The translations under genes and the position numbers were made by a program. Below, one piece after another: positions 44,262-53,639 of a stretch of 64,000 nucleotides of DNA. This DNA is from Myxococcus xanthus (lineage in GTDB: Bacteria; Myxococcota; Myxococcia; Myxococcales; Myxococcaceae). The notes under the pieces were generated by a model, which searched no databases, was not told the DNA's origin, and was given only the letters and a program-made list of their open reading frames with translations. The number at the start of each line of letters is the position of its first letter. Position 1 is the first letter of the stretch. The stretch is from assembly GCF_900106535.1 (NCBI RefSeq), contig NZ_FNOH01000001.1, positions 682,001 to 746,000 on the forward strand, read 5' to 3'.

Positions 44262-44684
44262 GTGCGGCACGTCATCTTCCGGGTGGAGAAGGAGCGTTAC
44301 GGGTTGCCGCTCTCGGCGGTGCGGGAGGTCGTCGTGCCTCCCGAGCGCTTCACCCGTGTGCCGCGTGCGCCACTGGCCATTACAGGCGTAATGAATCTGC
44401 GCGGCAGGGTCGTGACAGTGGTAGAGCTGCGGCAGCTTCTGAGTCTTCCCGAGGGTCCTACCCCGCCCGGACGGGTGGTTCTACTGGACCGCGGGCGGAG
44501 AGACCTGGGACTGTTGGTAACGGACGTAGATGGCATCGAAGCGGTGGAGCGGGTGAGCACGGCGCCAGGAAAGATGACGCCTGCCATCCGGGGCGTCGCC
44601 AGGCTGGGTGGCCTGGGAGTGACTGTCCTGGACCCAGAAGGGTTGGACGCCGCGGTGGTTGCCTTGTTCACCCATTCCAAGTGA
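44262..44684 (+). CDS. cheW: CheW-like adaptor
   Basis: A 140-residue CheW domain beginning HVIFRVEKERYGLPLSAVREVV, with the family core ITGVMNLRGRVVTVVELRQLL and LLVTDVDGIEAVE. It links receptor and CheA in the array. Start is GTG at 44262 with weak ribosome signal. Short for CheW but complete. Separated by 43 bp from the YjbR gene and 70 bp from the regulator gene. Confidence 0.9.
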   Translation: MRHVIFRVEKERYGLPLSAVREVVVPPERFTRVPRAPLAITGVMNLRGRVVTVVELRQLLSLPEGPTPPGRVVLLDRGRRDLGLLVTDVDGIEAVERVSTAPGKMTPAIRGVARLGGLGVTVLDPEGLDAAVVALFTHSK

Positions 44685-44754
44685 GTAGCCCCCTGGAAAG
44701 CGCGGATGCTAGTGTCCGCGCTCCTCTAGGTGATTCGGAGGCGGAGTTCTTCAC

Positions 44755-45123
44755 ATGGCTAAGCGGGTCCTGGTCGTCGACGATGCCATCTTCATGCGCA
44801 ACATGATCAAGGACATCTTTGCGTCTGGGGGGTTCGAGGTCGTCGGTGAGGCGGCCAACGGCCTGGAGGCCGTGGAGAAGTACAAGGAGCTCAAGCCCGA
44901 CCTCACGACGATGGACATCGTCATGCCCTTCAAGAGCGGCATCGAGGCCACGCGAGAGATCATCAAGGCGGACAGCAGCGCGGTGGTCATCATGTGCTCC
45001 GCGCTCGGGCAGGAGAGCCTGGTGATGGAGGCCATCGAGGCGGGCGCCTCGGACTTCATCGTCAAGCCGTTCCGGGCCGAGGACGTGCTGGCCGTGGTGA
45101 AGAAGGTCCTGGGCGAGACGTGA
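44755..45123 (+). CDS. CheY-like single-domain response regulator
   Basis: Single receiver of 122 residues: acidic VVDDA, acceptor Asp in LTTMDIVMPFKSG, Ser in IMCSALGQ and Lys in IVKPFRAEDV. It resembles CheY of the long-helix type and would be phosphorylated by the CheA encoded 53 bp downstream. No output domain, so it likely binds a motility-machine or regulatory target. Confidence 0.95.
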   Translation: MAKRVLVVDDAIFMRNMIKDIFASGGFEVVGEAANGLEAVEKYKELKPDLTTMDIVMPFKSGIEATREIIKADSSAVVIMCSALGQESLVMEAIEAGASDFIVKPFRAEDVLAVVKKVLGET

Positions 45124-45176
45124 GCGGCTGCGCCCTGGCGCGGGCTGTCCACCCTTCCTGACACGAGGCCGGGTCC

Positions 45177-47750
45177 ATGACGATGGACATGTCCCGCTAC
45201 CTCGGGCTCTTCATCTCCGAGGCGACCGACCACTTGGAGGCGCTCGGGCGTGACCTCGTGGAGCTCGAGCGCGAGGGCTCGTCCAGCGCGGTGGATTCGA
45301 TGTTCCGCCATGCCCACTCGGTCAAGGGCATGGCGTCGTCCATGGGCTTCGAGCCCATCGCCATCGTGGCGCACCGCGTAGAGGACCTCGTGGACGCCGT
45401 CCGTCAGGACCGCGGCCGCCTGGACCGCGACCTGGTGGACCTGCTGCTCACCGCCGCCGACACCATGCTCGCGCAGGTGCGCGCGGTGGCGGAGGGCAAG
45501 CAGCCGGATGATTCCGCGGCGCTCCTGACGCAGCTCAGCCAGCGCGTCACCACCATGACGGGTCAAGCCCCGGCCGCCACGCGCGTCGCGAAGGTGACGG
45601 CGCTGAAGCCAGAGGGCGGCGGCTCGGATGGCACGGGCGGAGGCTCGGATGGCTCGGGCACTGCGGGCGGCTCGGGCACTGCGGGCGGCTCGGGCACTAC
45701 GGGCGGAGCGGGCGGCTCGGGCACTACGGGAGGAGGCTCGGATGGCTCGGGCACGACGGGCGGAGGCCCGGATGGTTCGGGCACTGCGGGCGGAGCTGGT
45801 GGAAGCTCGGGCACTACGGGCGGAGCTGGTGGAGGCTCGGGCACTGCGGGCGGAGCTGGCGGCTCGGGCCCTACAGGCGCCGGTGCCAGCCCTGCCTCAA
45901 CGCACGGTGGCGGAGCTGCTGGCAGCGGCACCCGGAGCTGCGTCGACGGAGGCTCGGGCGCCGCGGGTGGCAGTGCCAGCCCCGGCGTAGCCAGCGGCAC
46001 TGGTGTTGACGGTGCGGGGCCCGGCCCGGCCAGCCCCAATCTGATGAACGGCGGACCCGGTACCTCCGCCACCTCCAGCGCGCCGAATGGAGCGCATGGT
46101 ACCAGCGCCCCATTATCCCCGGACGGAGCCACCGGAGGCGTGGTGGTGCCGCTGTCCACGCGCCGGGCCTCGGACGTGCCTGGCACCGACGCCGGATCCG
46201 CGGCTCCAACGCCCGACCTGGCCAACTCCCTGAAGGCCGCGGCCAGCGCGCCGCTCCCGGAAACGCTGGCCCAGCGCTGGGCGGTGCGGCTGCGCATCGC
46301 GCCCACCTGTCAGGTGCCCGGCGTGCGCGCCTTCCTCGTCCACAAGCGCCTCACCAACCTGGGCACGCTGGTGGAACTCCGGCCCGCGCTGGAGGAACTG
46401 AAAGCCGGCCGCATCCCAGACGGCAACATCCAACTGGAGCTGGAGACCCCGGCGGGCGAAGCGGGCATCCACGCGGCGCTGAAGAACGTGGCCGAAGTGG
46501 AGGTCCTCTCGGTGAAGCCCGCGGTGGCCGCGCCCGTGGTGCAGCCCACCCTGGTGCCTGTCCCCGACGGCGCCCGAGCGTCCTCGGACACGGCGTCGCG
46601 CACGGTGCGCGTGCGCACGGAGCTCCTCGACTACTTCCTCGACACCGTGGGTGAGCTGATGCTTGCCACGGCCCGCCTGCGCGAGGTGGGCAAGGTGCTG
46701 CCGGAGAACACGCGCCCCGCGCTGGAAGAGGGCGTCTACCGGCTGCACACGTTGGTGAAGGACCTACACGACAAGGTGATGACGGCGCGCATGACGCCGC
46801 TGTCCCTCATCACCGACCGGCTGCCCCGGGCGGCGCGAGACATCGCCCGCCGCAAGGAGCGCGAGGTCGACCTGGTCATCACCGGCGCGGAAATCGAACT
46901 CGACCGGGCCATCCTCGAGGAGCTGTCAGACCCGCTGCTCCACCTGCTGCGCAACTGCATCGACCACGGCCTGGAGGCGCCCGAGGATCGCGCCGCCGCG
47001 AAGAAGGGCCCACGAGGCCGGGTGCTGGTGGCGGTAAAGCGCGCCAGGGACCGCGTCATCATCGAGTTGGAGGATGACGGCCGCGGCATGGACCCCGCGA
47101 AGCTGAAGAACGCCGCGGTGTCGCGAGGCCTGCTCTCGGCGGAGGCCGCGGTGCGCCTGACGGACCGCGAGGCCTTCATGCTGTCGTGCCTTCCGGGCGT
47201 CTCCACCGCCAAGGACATCACCGACATCTCCGGCCGCGGTGTGGGCATGGACGCGGTGAAGCGCGTGGTGGAGAACGTCGGAGGCACGCTCGAAATCGAC
47301 AGCGAGCGAGGCCGAGGCACCCGCTTCACCCTGCGACTTCCACTGACGGTCGCGGTGGTGCACCTGCTGCTGGTGGAGGTGGGCGAGGAGGTCTTCGGCC
47401 TGCCCATCGCCAAGGTGGTGGGTGCGACGGAGGCGGACGGGGAGTCACTCAGCCGGAGCCGCGAGACGGCCCTGCTGCCCCATGGTAATTCGCTGCTGCC
47501 GGTCCATTCGTTGGATGCGCTGGTGGGCGTACCTGCCCCCCGGAGACTGGGAGCCCGGCCTTTCGTGGTGATGGACGGGGATTCCGGCCGGGTGGCCCTG
47601 GCGGTGGACCGCCTGTTGGGACAGGAGGAAGTGGTGCTCAAGCCGCTGTCGCGGCCCCTGGACTTGCTGCCCGGCCTGTCCGGCGTCACCATCCTGGGAA
47701 GTGGGCGTCCGGTGTTCATCCTGGACGTGCCGAGGTTACTGTCCGCGTGA
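45177..47750 (+). CDS. cheA: CheA histidine kinase with a long glycine-rich linker
   Basis: Encodes 857 residues. An Hpt domain (residues 5-115) carries phospho-acceptor His47 in FRHAHSVKGMASSMGF. A low-complexity linker follows (about 146-236, Gly/Ser/Thr/Asp repeats such as GGSGTTGG). A second disordered stretch (to about 335) and a P2-like domain (RLRIAPTCQVPGVRAFLVHKRL) lead to the dimerisation helices, HATPase (LRNCIDHGLEAPEDR, DDGRGMDP, GRGVGMDAVKRVVENVGG) and CheW-like domain. It phosphorylates CheY-type proteins. Start may also be Met3 or Met5. Its stop overlaps the CheC-like start (GTGA). Confidence 0.93.
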   Translation: MTMDMSRYLGLFISEATDHLEALGRDLVELEREGSSSAVDSMFRHAHSVKGMASSMGFEPIAIVAHRVEDLVDAVRQDRGRLDRDLVDLLLTAADTMLAQVRAVAEGKQPDDSAALLTQLSQRVTTMTGQAPAATRVAKVTALKPEGGGSDGTGGGSDGSGTAGGSGTAGGSGTTGGAGGSGTTGGGSDGSGTTGGGPDGSGTAGGAGGSSGTTGGAGGGSGTAGGAGGSGPTGAGASPASTHGGGAAGSGTRSCVDGGSGAAGGSASPGVASGTGVDGAGPGPASPNLMNGGPGTSATSSAPNGAHGTSAPLSPDGATGGVVVPLSTRRASDVPGTDAGSAAPTPDLANSLKAAASAPLPETLAQRWAVRLRIAPTCQVPGVRAFLVHKRLTNLGTLVELRPALEELKAGRIPDGNIQLELETPAGEAGIHAALKNVAEVEVLSVKPAVAAPVVQPTLVPVPDGARASSDTASRTVRVRTELLDYFLDTVGELMLATARLREVGKVLPENTRPALEEGVYRLHTLVKDLHDKVMTARMTPLSLITDRLPRAARDIARRKEREVDLVITGAEIELDRAILEELSDPLLHLLRNCIDHGLEAPEDRAAAKKGPRGRVLVAVKRARDRVIIELEDDGRGMDPAKLKNAAVSRGLLSAEAAVRLTDREAFMLSCLPGVSTAKDITDISGRGVGMDAVKRVVENVGGTLEIDSERGRGTRFTLRLPLTVAVVHLLLVEVGEEVFGLPIAKVVGATEADGESLSRSRETALLPHGNSLLPVHSLDALVGVPAPRRLGARPFVVMDGDSGRVALAVDRLLGQEEVVLKPLSRPLDLLPGLSGVTILGSGRPVFILDVPRLLSA
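45612..45885 (+). repeat. Tandem GGCTCGGGCAC-type microrepeats inside cheA
   Basis: About 270 bp of imperfect repeats of the unit GGCTCGGGCACTGCGGGCGG and variants encode the flexible glycine-rich linker. Repeated, nearly identical units suggest slippage-prone DNA, so length may vary between strains while the frame is kept by multiples of three. Confidence 0.85.
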
Positions 47751-48349
47751 GCCAGCCCCTGCACAGCGACGCGCAACTCGACGCACTGCGCGAGGTGGCC
47801 AACATTGGTTGTGGCCACGCGGCCAATGCGCTCTCCCGGCTGATGGGGGGACGCAAGGTGGACCTCTCCATTCCCCGCGTGTTGCTGACAGGCCCCTCCG
47901 ACGCCGCCGAGCTTCTGGGCGGAGCCGCGCCGGTGGTGTCGGGGTGGCTGGGCATCCAGGGCGGGCTGCGGGGTGCCCTGTTGCTGGTGCTGCCCCAGCA
48001 GGACGGAGCCGCGCTGGAAGCGCTGCTCCTGGAGGGTCAGCCCGCGATTCATCAGACCGAACGGGACAGCGTGATGGCGGAGACGGCGAACATCGTCGCC
48101 AGTGCCTGCCTGTCCGCCATGGGCCGGCTGACGGGCTGGAAGCTGGTGCCCACGGTGCCCACGGTGCGGCGAGGCCGCGCGCGGGACGTGGTGTCCGACG
48201 CGGTGGGGCAGGTGGAGGGCGACGCCAGCAGCGTGGTGGTGTTGGAGGCCCGCTTCCTCGCGACCGCGGCACCCCCGGTGGGTGGGCAGTTGCTGTTGGT
48301 GCTGGCGCGCGACAGCATCCGCGACCTGCTGGCGCGGCTGGGCGTGTAG
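47747..48349 (+). CDS. CheC/FliY-like CheY phosphatase
   Basis: The 200-residue protein has two CheC-type helices with the catalytic Glu-x3-Asn pattern: ALREVANIGCGHAANAL and MAETANIVASACLSAM. CheC proteins dephosphorylate CheY-P and often work with CheD, which is not encoded nearby. Start GTG 47747 overlaps the CheA stop, so it is made with CheA. It would end the signal of the CheY-like protein. Confidence 0.88.
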   Translation: MSQPLHSDAQLDALREVANIGCGHAANALSRLMGGRKVDLSIPRVLLTGPSDAAELLGGAAPVVSGWLGIQGGLRGALLLVLPQQDGAALEALLLEGQPAIHQTERDSVMAETANIVASACLSAMGRLTGWKLVPTVPTVRRGRARDVVSDAVGQVEGDASSVVVLEARFLATAAPPVGGQLLLVLARDSIRDLLARLGV

Positions 48350-48374
48350 CCCGTTTCGAGCTAGACGGGCGCCC

Positions 48375-49127
48375 ATGGATGAGAAGGCGCTGAAACAGCT
48401 CCTGGGCAGTGTGAAGTCCGGCCGCGTCTCCGTGGACGACGCGGTGGGCAAGTTGAAGGACCTGCCCTTCGCGGAGCTGGGGTACGCGACGCTCGACACG
48501 CACCGCAACCTGCGCTTCGGCTTCCCGGAGGTGGTGCTGGGTGAGCCCAAGACGGTGGAGCAATTGCTGGGCATCGTCGGGGCGTTGGTGGAGCGCAAGC
48601 AGACGGTGCTGGTGACGCGGCTCCAGCCGGACAAGGCGGAGGCGCTGGTGGCGCGCTTCCCCAAGGGCGAGTACCACCCGGTGGCGCGCATCTTCCATCT
48701 CAAGCAGGGCAAGGTGCGCGCGGGCCGCGTGGCCGTGGTGACGGCGGGCACCAGCGATATCCCCGTGGCGGAAGAGGCGGCCACGACGGCCGAGGCCATG
48801 GGCGCGGAGGTGCGGCGCGTCTACGACGTGGGCGTGGCCGGCATCCACCGGCTGCTGCGGCGCCGCGAGGAAGTCCAGGAGTGCCATGCCGCCGTGGTGG
48901 TGGCGGGCATGGAGGGCGCGTTGGCCAGCGCGCTGGGCGGACTGGTGGGGATTCCCGTGGTCGCGGTGCCCACGTCGGTGGGCTACGGCGCCAACTTCAA
49001 GGGCGTGTCCGCGCTGCTGGCCATGGTGAACTCGTGCGCCTCCAACGTGGCCACGGTGAACATCGACAACGGTTTTGGCGGTGGCTTCTACGCCGCCCTC
49101 ATCTCCCGCACGAAGGGACGCAGGTGA
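48375..49127 (+). CDS. larB: LarB: pyridinium-3,5-biscarboxylic acid mononucleotide synthase
   Basis: The 250-residue protein is a PurE-like carboxylase. Typical LarB strings are FPEVVLGEPKTVEQL, VVTAGTSDIPVAEEAATTAEAMG, YDVGVAGIHRLL and VVVAGMEGALASALGGLVGIPVVAVPTSVGYGANFKG. LarB carboxylates nicotinate adenine dinucleotide as the first step in making the nickel-pincer cofactor of lactate racemase. ATG at 48375 starts the family N-terminus. larC follows immediately; larE and larA are not in the window. Confidence 0.93.
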   Translation: MDEKALKQLLGSVKSGRVSVDDAVGKLKDLPFAELGYATLDTHRNLRFGFPEVVLGEPKTVEQLLGIVGALVERKQTVLVTRLQPDKAEALVARFPKGEYHPVARIFHLKQGKVRAGRVAVVTAGTSDIPVAEEAATTAEAMGAEVRRVYDVGVAGIHRLLRRREEVQECHAAVVVAGMEGALASALGGLVGIPVVAVPTSVGYGANFKGVSALLAMVNSCASNVATVNIDNGFGGGFYAALISRTKGRR

Positions 49128-49132
49128 GCACC

Positions 49133-50305
49133 ATGCGACGCATCCTCTACCTGGAGCCGGTGGGCGGCATCGCCGGGGACATGTTCCTGGCGGCGGGCCT
49201 GGACCTGGGCATTTCCCCGGCGGAGCTGGAGCGCGCGCTATCGGGCCTGCGCGTCCCGGGCTGGAAGCTGGCGGTGAGCCGCGCGGTGCGCCACGCCATC
49301 AGCGGCACGCACCTGGACGTCGTGCTGGATGCGCGCGAGGCCCATCCGCACCGCGCCTACGCGGACATCCGGCGTCTCATCGAGGAGGCGGACACGCTGC
49401 CCCCGCGCGCGAAGGAGCGGGCGCTGGCGGTGTTCCGCGCCATCGGCGAGGCGGAGGCGAAGGTCCACGGCGTGTCCATCGACGACATCCACTTCCATGA
49501 AGTGGGCGCGGTGGACTCCATCGTCGACATCTGTGGCGCGGCGGTGGTGCTGGAGCTGTTGGGCAACCCGGAGGTCCATGCGGCGCCGCCGCCGCTGGGC
49601 AGCGGCACCATCCGCGTGGCTCATGGCGCCATGCCCATTCCCGTGCCCGCGACGCTGGAGTTGCTGCGTGACGTGCCCGTGCGCTTCGAAGGCGTGGGTG
49701 AGCTGACGACGCCCACGGGCGCGGCGCTGCTCAAGGTGCTGGCGCACATCGGCCATCCGCCGGACTTCATCGTGGAGAAGGTGGGCTACGGCGTCGGAAC
49801 GAAGGACTTCAAGGACCGGCCCAACGTGCTGCGCGCGTCGCTGGGCCGGCTGGAGCAGGCCAGCAACGAAGGGCTCTGGGTGGTGGAGGCCAACCTGGAC
49901 GACGCCACGCCGCAGCTGCTGGGGCACCTGCTGGAGCGGTTGCTCGCGGTGGGCGCGCTGGACGCGTGGGTGACGCCGGTGGTGATGAAGAAGAGCCGGC
50001 CGGGGCACCTGCTGAGCGCGCTGGTGGAGGGCGGCACGCGCGAAGCCATCGTGGATGTGGTGCTGCGCGAGTCCACCACGCTGGGCGTGCGCTACCACCG
50101 TGTGGAGCGTCAGGCGCTGGAGCGTGACTGGGTGGAGGTGGAGACGCCGTGGGGCAAGGTCCGCGTGAAGCGCGGGCTGCGCCAGGGCGCGGTGCTCAAC
50201 GCCCACCCGGAGTTCGAGGACTGCCGCCAGGTGGCGGAGGCTGCGGGCGTCCCCGTGAAGCAGGTGATGGCCGCGGCGGTGGCGGCGCTCGGCCCCAAGG
50301 ACTGA
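49133..50305 (+). CDS. larC: LarC: nickel insertion enzyme of the pincer cofactor
   Basis: The 390-residue protein begins RRILYLEPVGGIAGDMFLAAGLDLG, has the His-rich metal site HPHRAYADIRRLI and IDDIHFHEVGAVDSIVDICG, and ends with DUF111-type domains. LarC inserts nickel into the cofactor with CTP. It is encoded as one open frame here, not split as in some lactobacilli. Start is ATG 49133, or GTG 49124, which overlaps the larB stop (GTGA). Confidence 0.93.
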   Translation: MRRILYLEPVGGIAGDMFLAAGLDLGISPAELERALSGLRVPGWKLAVSRAVRHAISGTHLDVVLDAREAHPHRAYADIRRLIEEADTLPPRAKERALAVFRAIGEAEAKVHGVSIDDIHFHEVGAVDSIVDICGAAVVLELLGNPEVHAAPPPLGSGTIRVAHGAMPIPVPATLELLRDVPVRFEGVGELTTPTGAALLKVLAHIGHPPDFIVEKVGYGVGTKDFKDRPNVLRASLGRLEQASNEGLWVVEANLDDATPQLLGHLLERLLAVGALDAWVTPVVMKKSRPGHLLSALVEGGTREAIVDVVLRESTTLGVRYHRVERQALERDWVEVETPWGKVRVKRGLRQGAVLNAHPEFEDCRQVAEAAGVPVKQVMAAAVAALGPKD

Positions 50306-50365
50306 GCGCGGTGGGCTCCTCAGGGGGCGATGAAGTCCCGGGCGCGGGCGCGCTGACCGAGGTGG

Positions 50366-51754
50366 TTACGCCGGCAAGCGCACCTGGATGCGGGTGCCGC
50401 TCTGCTCGGCGCGCACGCACAGGTCGCCGCCATGGCGCTCGACGATGCGCCGGCAGACGTCCAGGCCCATGCCCGCCGCATGGGGCTTCGTGCTGAAGAA
50501 GGGCTCGAAGATGCGCGGCAGCAAGTCCTTGGGAATGCCCGGCCCGTCGTCGGAGACCTCGACGACCACGTGCGCGGCATCCTTCCAGGTGCGCAGTCGC
50601 ACGCGGCCTCCGCGCTCGCCCAGCGCCTCCAGCGCATTGAGCACCAACTGCGTCCACAGCTCGTCGAGCGCGACGCCTTCCGCCTTCAGCCGGGGCAGGT
50701 GCGGGTCGTACTCACGCTCCACCGTGAGGTGCTCTCCGCGCAGCCGGTGGCCCAGCGCCGCCAGCGCGTGCTCCAGTCCGTCGTGGACGTCCACGTCCTC
50801 ACGCGGCACCGGGTCCATGAAGGCATAGGCCTTCACGCCTTCGACCAGTGCGGACACGCGTGCCGTTCCTCGCGCCACCTCCGCCATGAGCACGTCGCAG
50901 CTCACCGCCACCACCAGCCACGCGAGCACGTCGCCCAGCAGCGCCCCGCCCACGCGCGTCGCCACCGACTCCAGCCACGCGACGTCCAGGCCGGAGGCCA
51001 CCAGCGCGGGCGCCGCCTCCCACGCATCCGCCACGCCGCGCGCCTCCAACCAGGAGCCCAGCGCTTCCTCGCGCTCGGCGCGGGCCAGGGGCTCCAGCGG
51101 CGGAGAGGTCCGCCCGCGCTCCGCCGCTTCCCGAGGCAGCGCCAGCAGGACGCTGCGCTGGGGCAGGGACAGGCCGTGGTCGCCCAGGGCCATGGCGCGC
51201 GCGGACACCGTGGCCATCAGCTCGCCCAGCCGCGCCGCGCTCCGCCGGGCCGCCGCGGCGGGGCTGCCCAGCTCGGCGCCCAGTTCGGCCGCCATGCGGC
51301 CCACGGGGAGCACTTCCGACTGAGGACGGACGTCTTGCGCCTGCTGCTGGGAGCGCTGCGAGGCCAGCTCCATCAGTCCCCGGCTGAGTCCGGGAGCCAG
51401 CCGCAGCAGCTCCCAGAAGGTGGCCGGCTCCAGCCGGAACAGGCGCACGTCCGTCACCGCGTCGCCGCTGTGGGGGTAGGGCGCGTTCAGGAAGAGGATG
51501 AGCTCGCCGAAGAGGTCGCCGGCCTCCAGCGTGAACGTGGGCACGCTCTCCGTGCCGGTGCGGCGGCTCCACTGCGTGTGGCCCTCCATGATGACGGACA
51601 GGCCATCCGCGGCGGCGCCTTGCTCGGCGATACGCGTGCCAGCGGGGAAGTGGAGTTGACGGCCATGGTCCGCCATCCAGCGGAGCTGTTCTCCGGTGAG
51701 CCGGGCGAACAGCGGAACCTGGCGCAACGCCGCGACGATGTCGTCACTTCCCAT
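50366..51754 (-). CDS. Cyclic-nucleotide-binding histidine-kinase-like protein lacking the phospho-acceptor histidine
   Basis: Encodes 462 residues. An N-terminal cNMP-binding domain (about 10-130: LFARLTGEQLRWMADHGRQLHFPAGTRI, GDLFGELILF) and a C-terminal HATPase (N box LDELWTQLVLNALEALGERGG, DDGPGIP, FEPFFSTKPHAAGMGLDVCRRIV) flank a helical region. The usual AHELNNPAAAARR helix reads GAELGSPAAAARR, with Ala160 in place of the histidine. It may act as a phosphotransfer-dead ATP sensor or need a partner. The CAP-like part may bind cAMP or c-di-GMP. Family recall is from memory. Convergent with larC. Confidence 0.87.
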   Translation of the reverse strand: MGSDDIVAALRQVPLFARLTGEQLRWMADHGRQLHFPAGTRIAEQGAAADGLSVIMEGHTQWSRRTGTESVPTFTLEAGDLFGELILFLNAPYPHSGDAVTDVRLFRLEPATFWELLRLAPGLSRGLMELASQRSQQQAQDVRPQSEVLPVGRMAAELGAELGSPAAAARRSAARLGELMATVSARAMALGDHGLSLPQRSVLLALPREAAERGRTSPPLEPLARAEREEALGSWLEARGVADAWEAAPALVASGLDVAWLESVATRVGGALLGDVLAWLVVAVSCDVLMAEVARGTARVSALVEGVKAYAFMDPVPREDVDVHDGLEHALAALGHRLRGEHLTVEREYDPHLPRLKAEGVALDELWTQLVLNALEALGERGGRVRLRTWKDAAHVVVEVSDDGPGIPKDLLPRIFEPFFSTKPHAAGMGLDVCRRIVERHGGDLCVRAEQSGTRIQVRLPA

Positions 51755-51812
51755 ACGCCGGGATGCTGCCTGTCCCCGCCAGGGAGTCCATCGGATTCGG
51801 CGGGGTCCCGCG

Positions 51813-53555
51813 CTATCGCAAGGGTTGCCGCGTCAACGCCTGCGCAAAGGCGTCGTTCCGCTGCCCGGACACGCACACCGGCAGCCCCTCCAGCATCCCG
51901 CAGCGCGCGCCCGCCCGGAGGAAGGCGCCCACCTGCTGACGCACCACGACGTACACCGTGTCCCCGTCCACGCCGCCAGGGCGCATGGTGGCGTTGCACT
52001 CCTCGGCGATCGACGGTGGGGTCCGGGTGACGTAGCCGCTGTTGAAAGTGAGGCCCAGTCGGTAGGCCATGTACCCCGTCGCGTTGACCAGCGGCTCGTT
52101 GTAGGGGCACACCCACTGCACCTGAGGCGGGAAGATGGCCAGGTGCTGGTAGTGGCCCTTCAGCTCCGCCCACTCCGGGGCCTGGAGCCGACGGAAGCCT
52201 TCCGGGCGGCGGCGCAGCTCGCTCTTGTCCTGGCGCACGTCGTAGGCCTGCACGGCGACCACCAGCGCGAGCACCGCCGTCCCCACCCAGGCGCGCTCTC
52301 GCCACTGCCGCAGCCACAGGAGGAGGGCGCCGCCCATCACCGCGTAGCACAGCGGCCAGATGAAGCGCCCGGACGCGCGGAACGCGGACGTCAGCCGCGA
52401 GAAGGGTTCGTACAGCCCGCCCAGGTCCACCACCAGCCGGCCCGTCCACGTCACCCGGGACGACAGCGCGTAGATGGCCAGCAGCAGCACCGCCACCGCG
52501 AAGGGCAGTCCCCGCCGCCAGGGCAGGTCCCGCAGGGCGCGAAAGCGAAGCGCTGCGCCCACGACGGAGAGCACCACGAGCAGCAGCGCCCCCGCGCCCA
52601 CATAGCCGAAGCCTTCGCCCTGCCGCCGCGCCACGGGCAGCGAGGGCAGCAGCCGCGACCAGTCCGTGGGATTGAACAGCGTGGTCAGGTCGGCGGAGAA
52701 CTGGCCGAAGCCTTCCGCGCCCAGGTTGCTGCCGACGAAGTAGCCGAAGAGGGCGAAGATGAGCACGTCCAGTATGACGATGCCCACCGAGGCCAGCAGC
52801 GCGCGTCCCCAACTGATGACGCGGCCCAGGGCCAGGCGCACGGTCAGCGCCATGGCCAGCGGCGCGAGCATGGCCACCAGGTACGGATGCGTGCCCGCGC
52901 CCACGGCGTTCAACGCGGCGGCCCACAGGAGGCTCCGCTTCGCCGCATGGGCATCCGGTGTGTCGCGCAGTTGCAGCCACATCATGGCCACCAACAGCCA
53001 GTGCGAGCACAGCGTCAGATGCCCCAGCCGCGCCGCCATGGGCGGAGCCAGCGCCAGCAGCAGACCGCCCAGCAACTGGTGCGTGGGGCGGGACGAAACG
53101 ACGGACACCAGCTTCGCGCCGAACCAGCCCATGAGCGCGAAGCCCAGCGCCAGCCAGAGGCCGTGGTACTGGAAGTCAGCGGGCAGCAGTGCGTTGAAGG
53201 GCTTGAACAGCACCGCCAGCAGGGGATTTCCGTCCGTGAGCGCCACGGAGGTGCCATGCGGATGGAGCTGGTTGGGCGAGCTCGTGAGCGGCAGGCCCCA
53301 GGGTGCGTTTCGGTAGAACAGCCAACCGAAACCGGAGGCCGCCCAGTCCTCGCGAATCATCCAGTCGATGCGCGTGGGCGGAATCGCCCGGCCACCGCCG
53401 AGCCAGAGGAACCACGCCAGTCCGCCCAGCGCGGCGCCCCAGGGCGCCCACCGGCTCGCGGGTGAAGGAGAAGGCGCAACGGTGGGTGTGGGCGGAGTCG
53501 GGGCAAGCGCCGGTGAAGCGGATTCCCTCGACGCCGGTGGACTCGGGGTCGTCAT
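51813..53555 (-). CDS. DUF6311-like multi-pass membrane protein
   Basis: A 580-residue protein with about ten or more membrane helices, similar in layout to glycosyltransferase-like membrane proteins (DUF6311): WFLWLGGG, GLWLALGFALMGWFGAKLVS, GRFIWPLCYAVMGGALLLWL. The extracellular C-terminal 140 residues are soluble with paired cysteines. No catalytic motif is certain. ATG at 53555 has AAGG before it; an ATG at 53579 lacks support. It lies 84 bp after the lipoprotein array and 58 bp before the cNMP gene and may not belong to either unit. Confidence 0.8.
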   Translation of the reverse strand: MTTPSPPASRESASPALAPTPPTPTVAPSPSPASRWAPWGAALGGLAWFLWLGGGRAIPPTRIDWMIREDWAASGFGWLFYRNAPWGLPLTSSPNQLHPHGTSVALTDGNPLLAVLFKPFNALLPADFQYHGLWLALGFALMGWFGAKLVSVVSSRPTHQLLGGLLLALAPPMAARLGHLTLCSHWLLVAMMWLQLRDTPDAHAAKRSLLWAAALNAVGAGTHPYLVAMLAPLAMALTVRLALGRVISWGRALLASVGIVILDVLIFALFGYFVGSNLGAEGFGQFSADLTTLFNPTDWSRLLPSLPVARRQGEGFGYVGAGALLLVVLSVVGAALRFRALRDLPWRRGLPFAVAVLLLAIYALSSRVTWTGRLVVDLGGLYEPFSRLTSAFRASGRFIWPLCYAVMGGALLLWLRQWRERAWVGTAVLALVVAVQAYDVRQDKSELRRRPEGFRRLQAPEWAELKGHYQHLAIFPPQVQWVCPYNEPLVNATGYMAYRLGLTFNSGYVTRTPPSIAEECNATMRPGGVDGDTVYVVVRQQVGAFLRAGARCGMLEGLPVCVSGQRNDAFAQALTRQPLR

Positions 53556-53639
53556 GGCGGCCTTGGTGGAGGCCGGCACTGTAGGACCGCGCTTCCCGCA
53601 CGGGCAAGCACCGTCCCGGCCCCTGTGCTTCCGGCCAGC

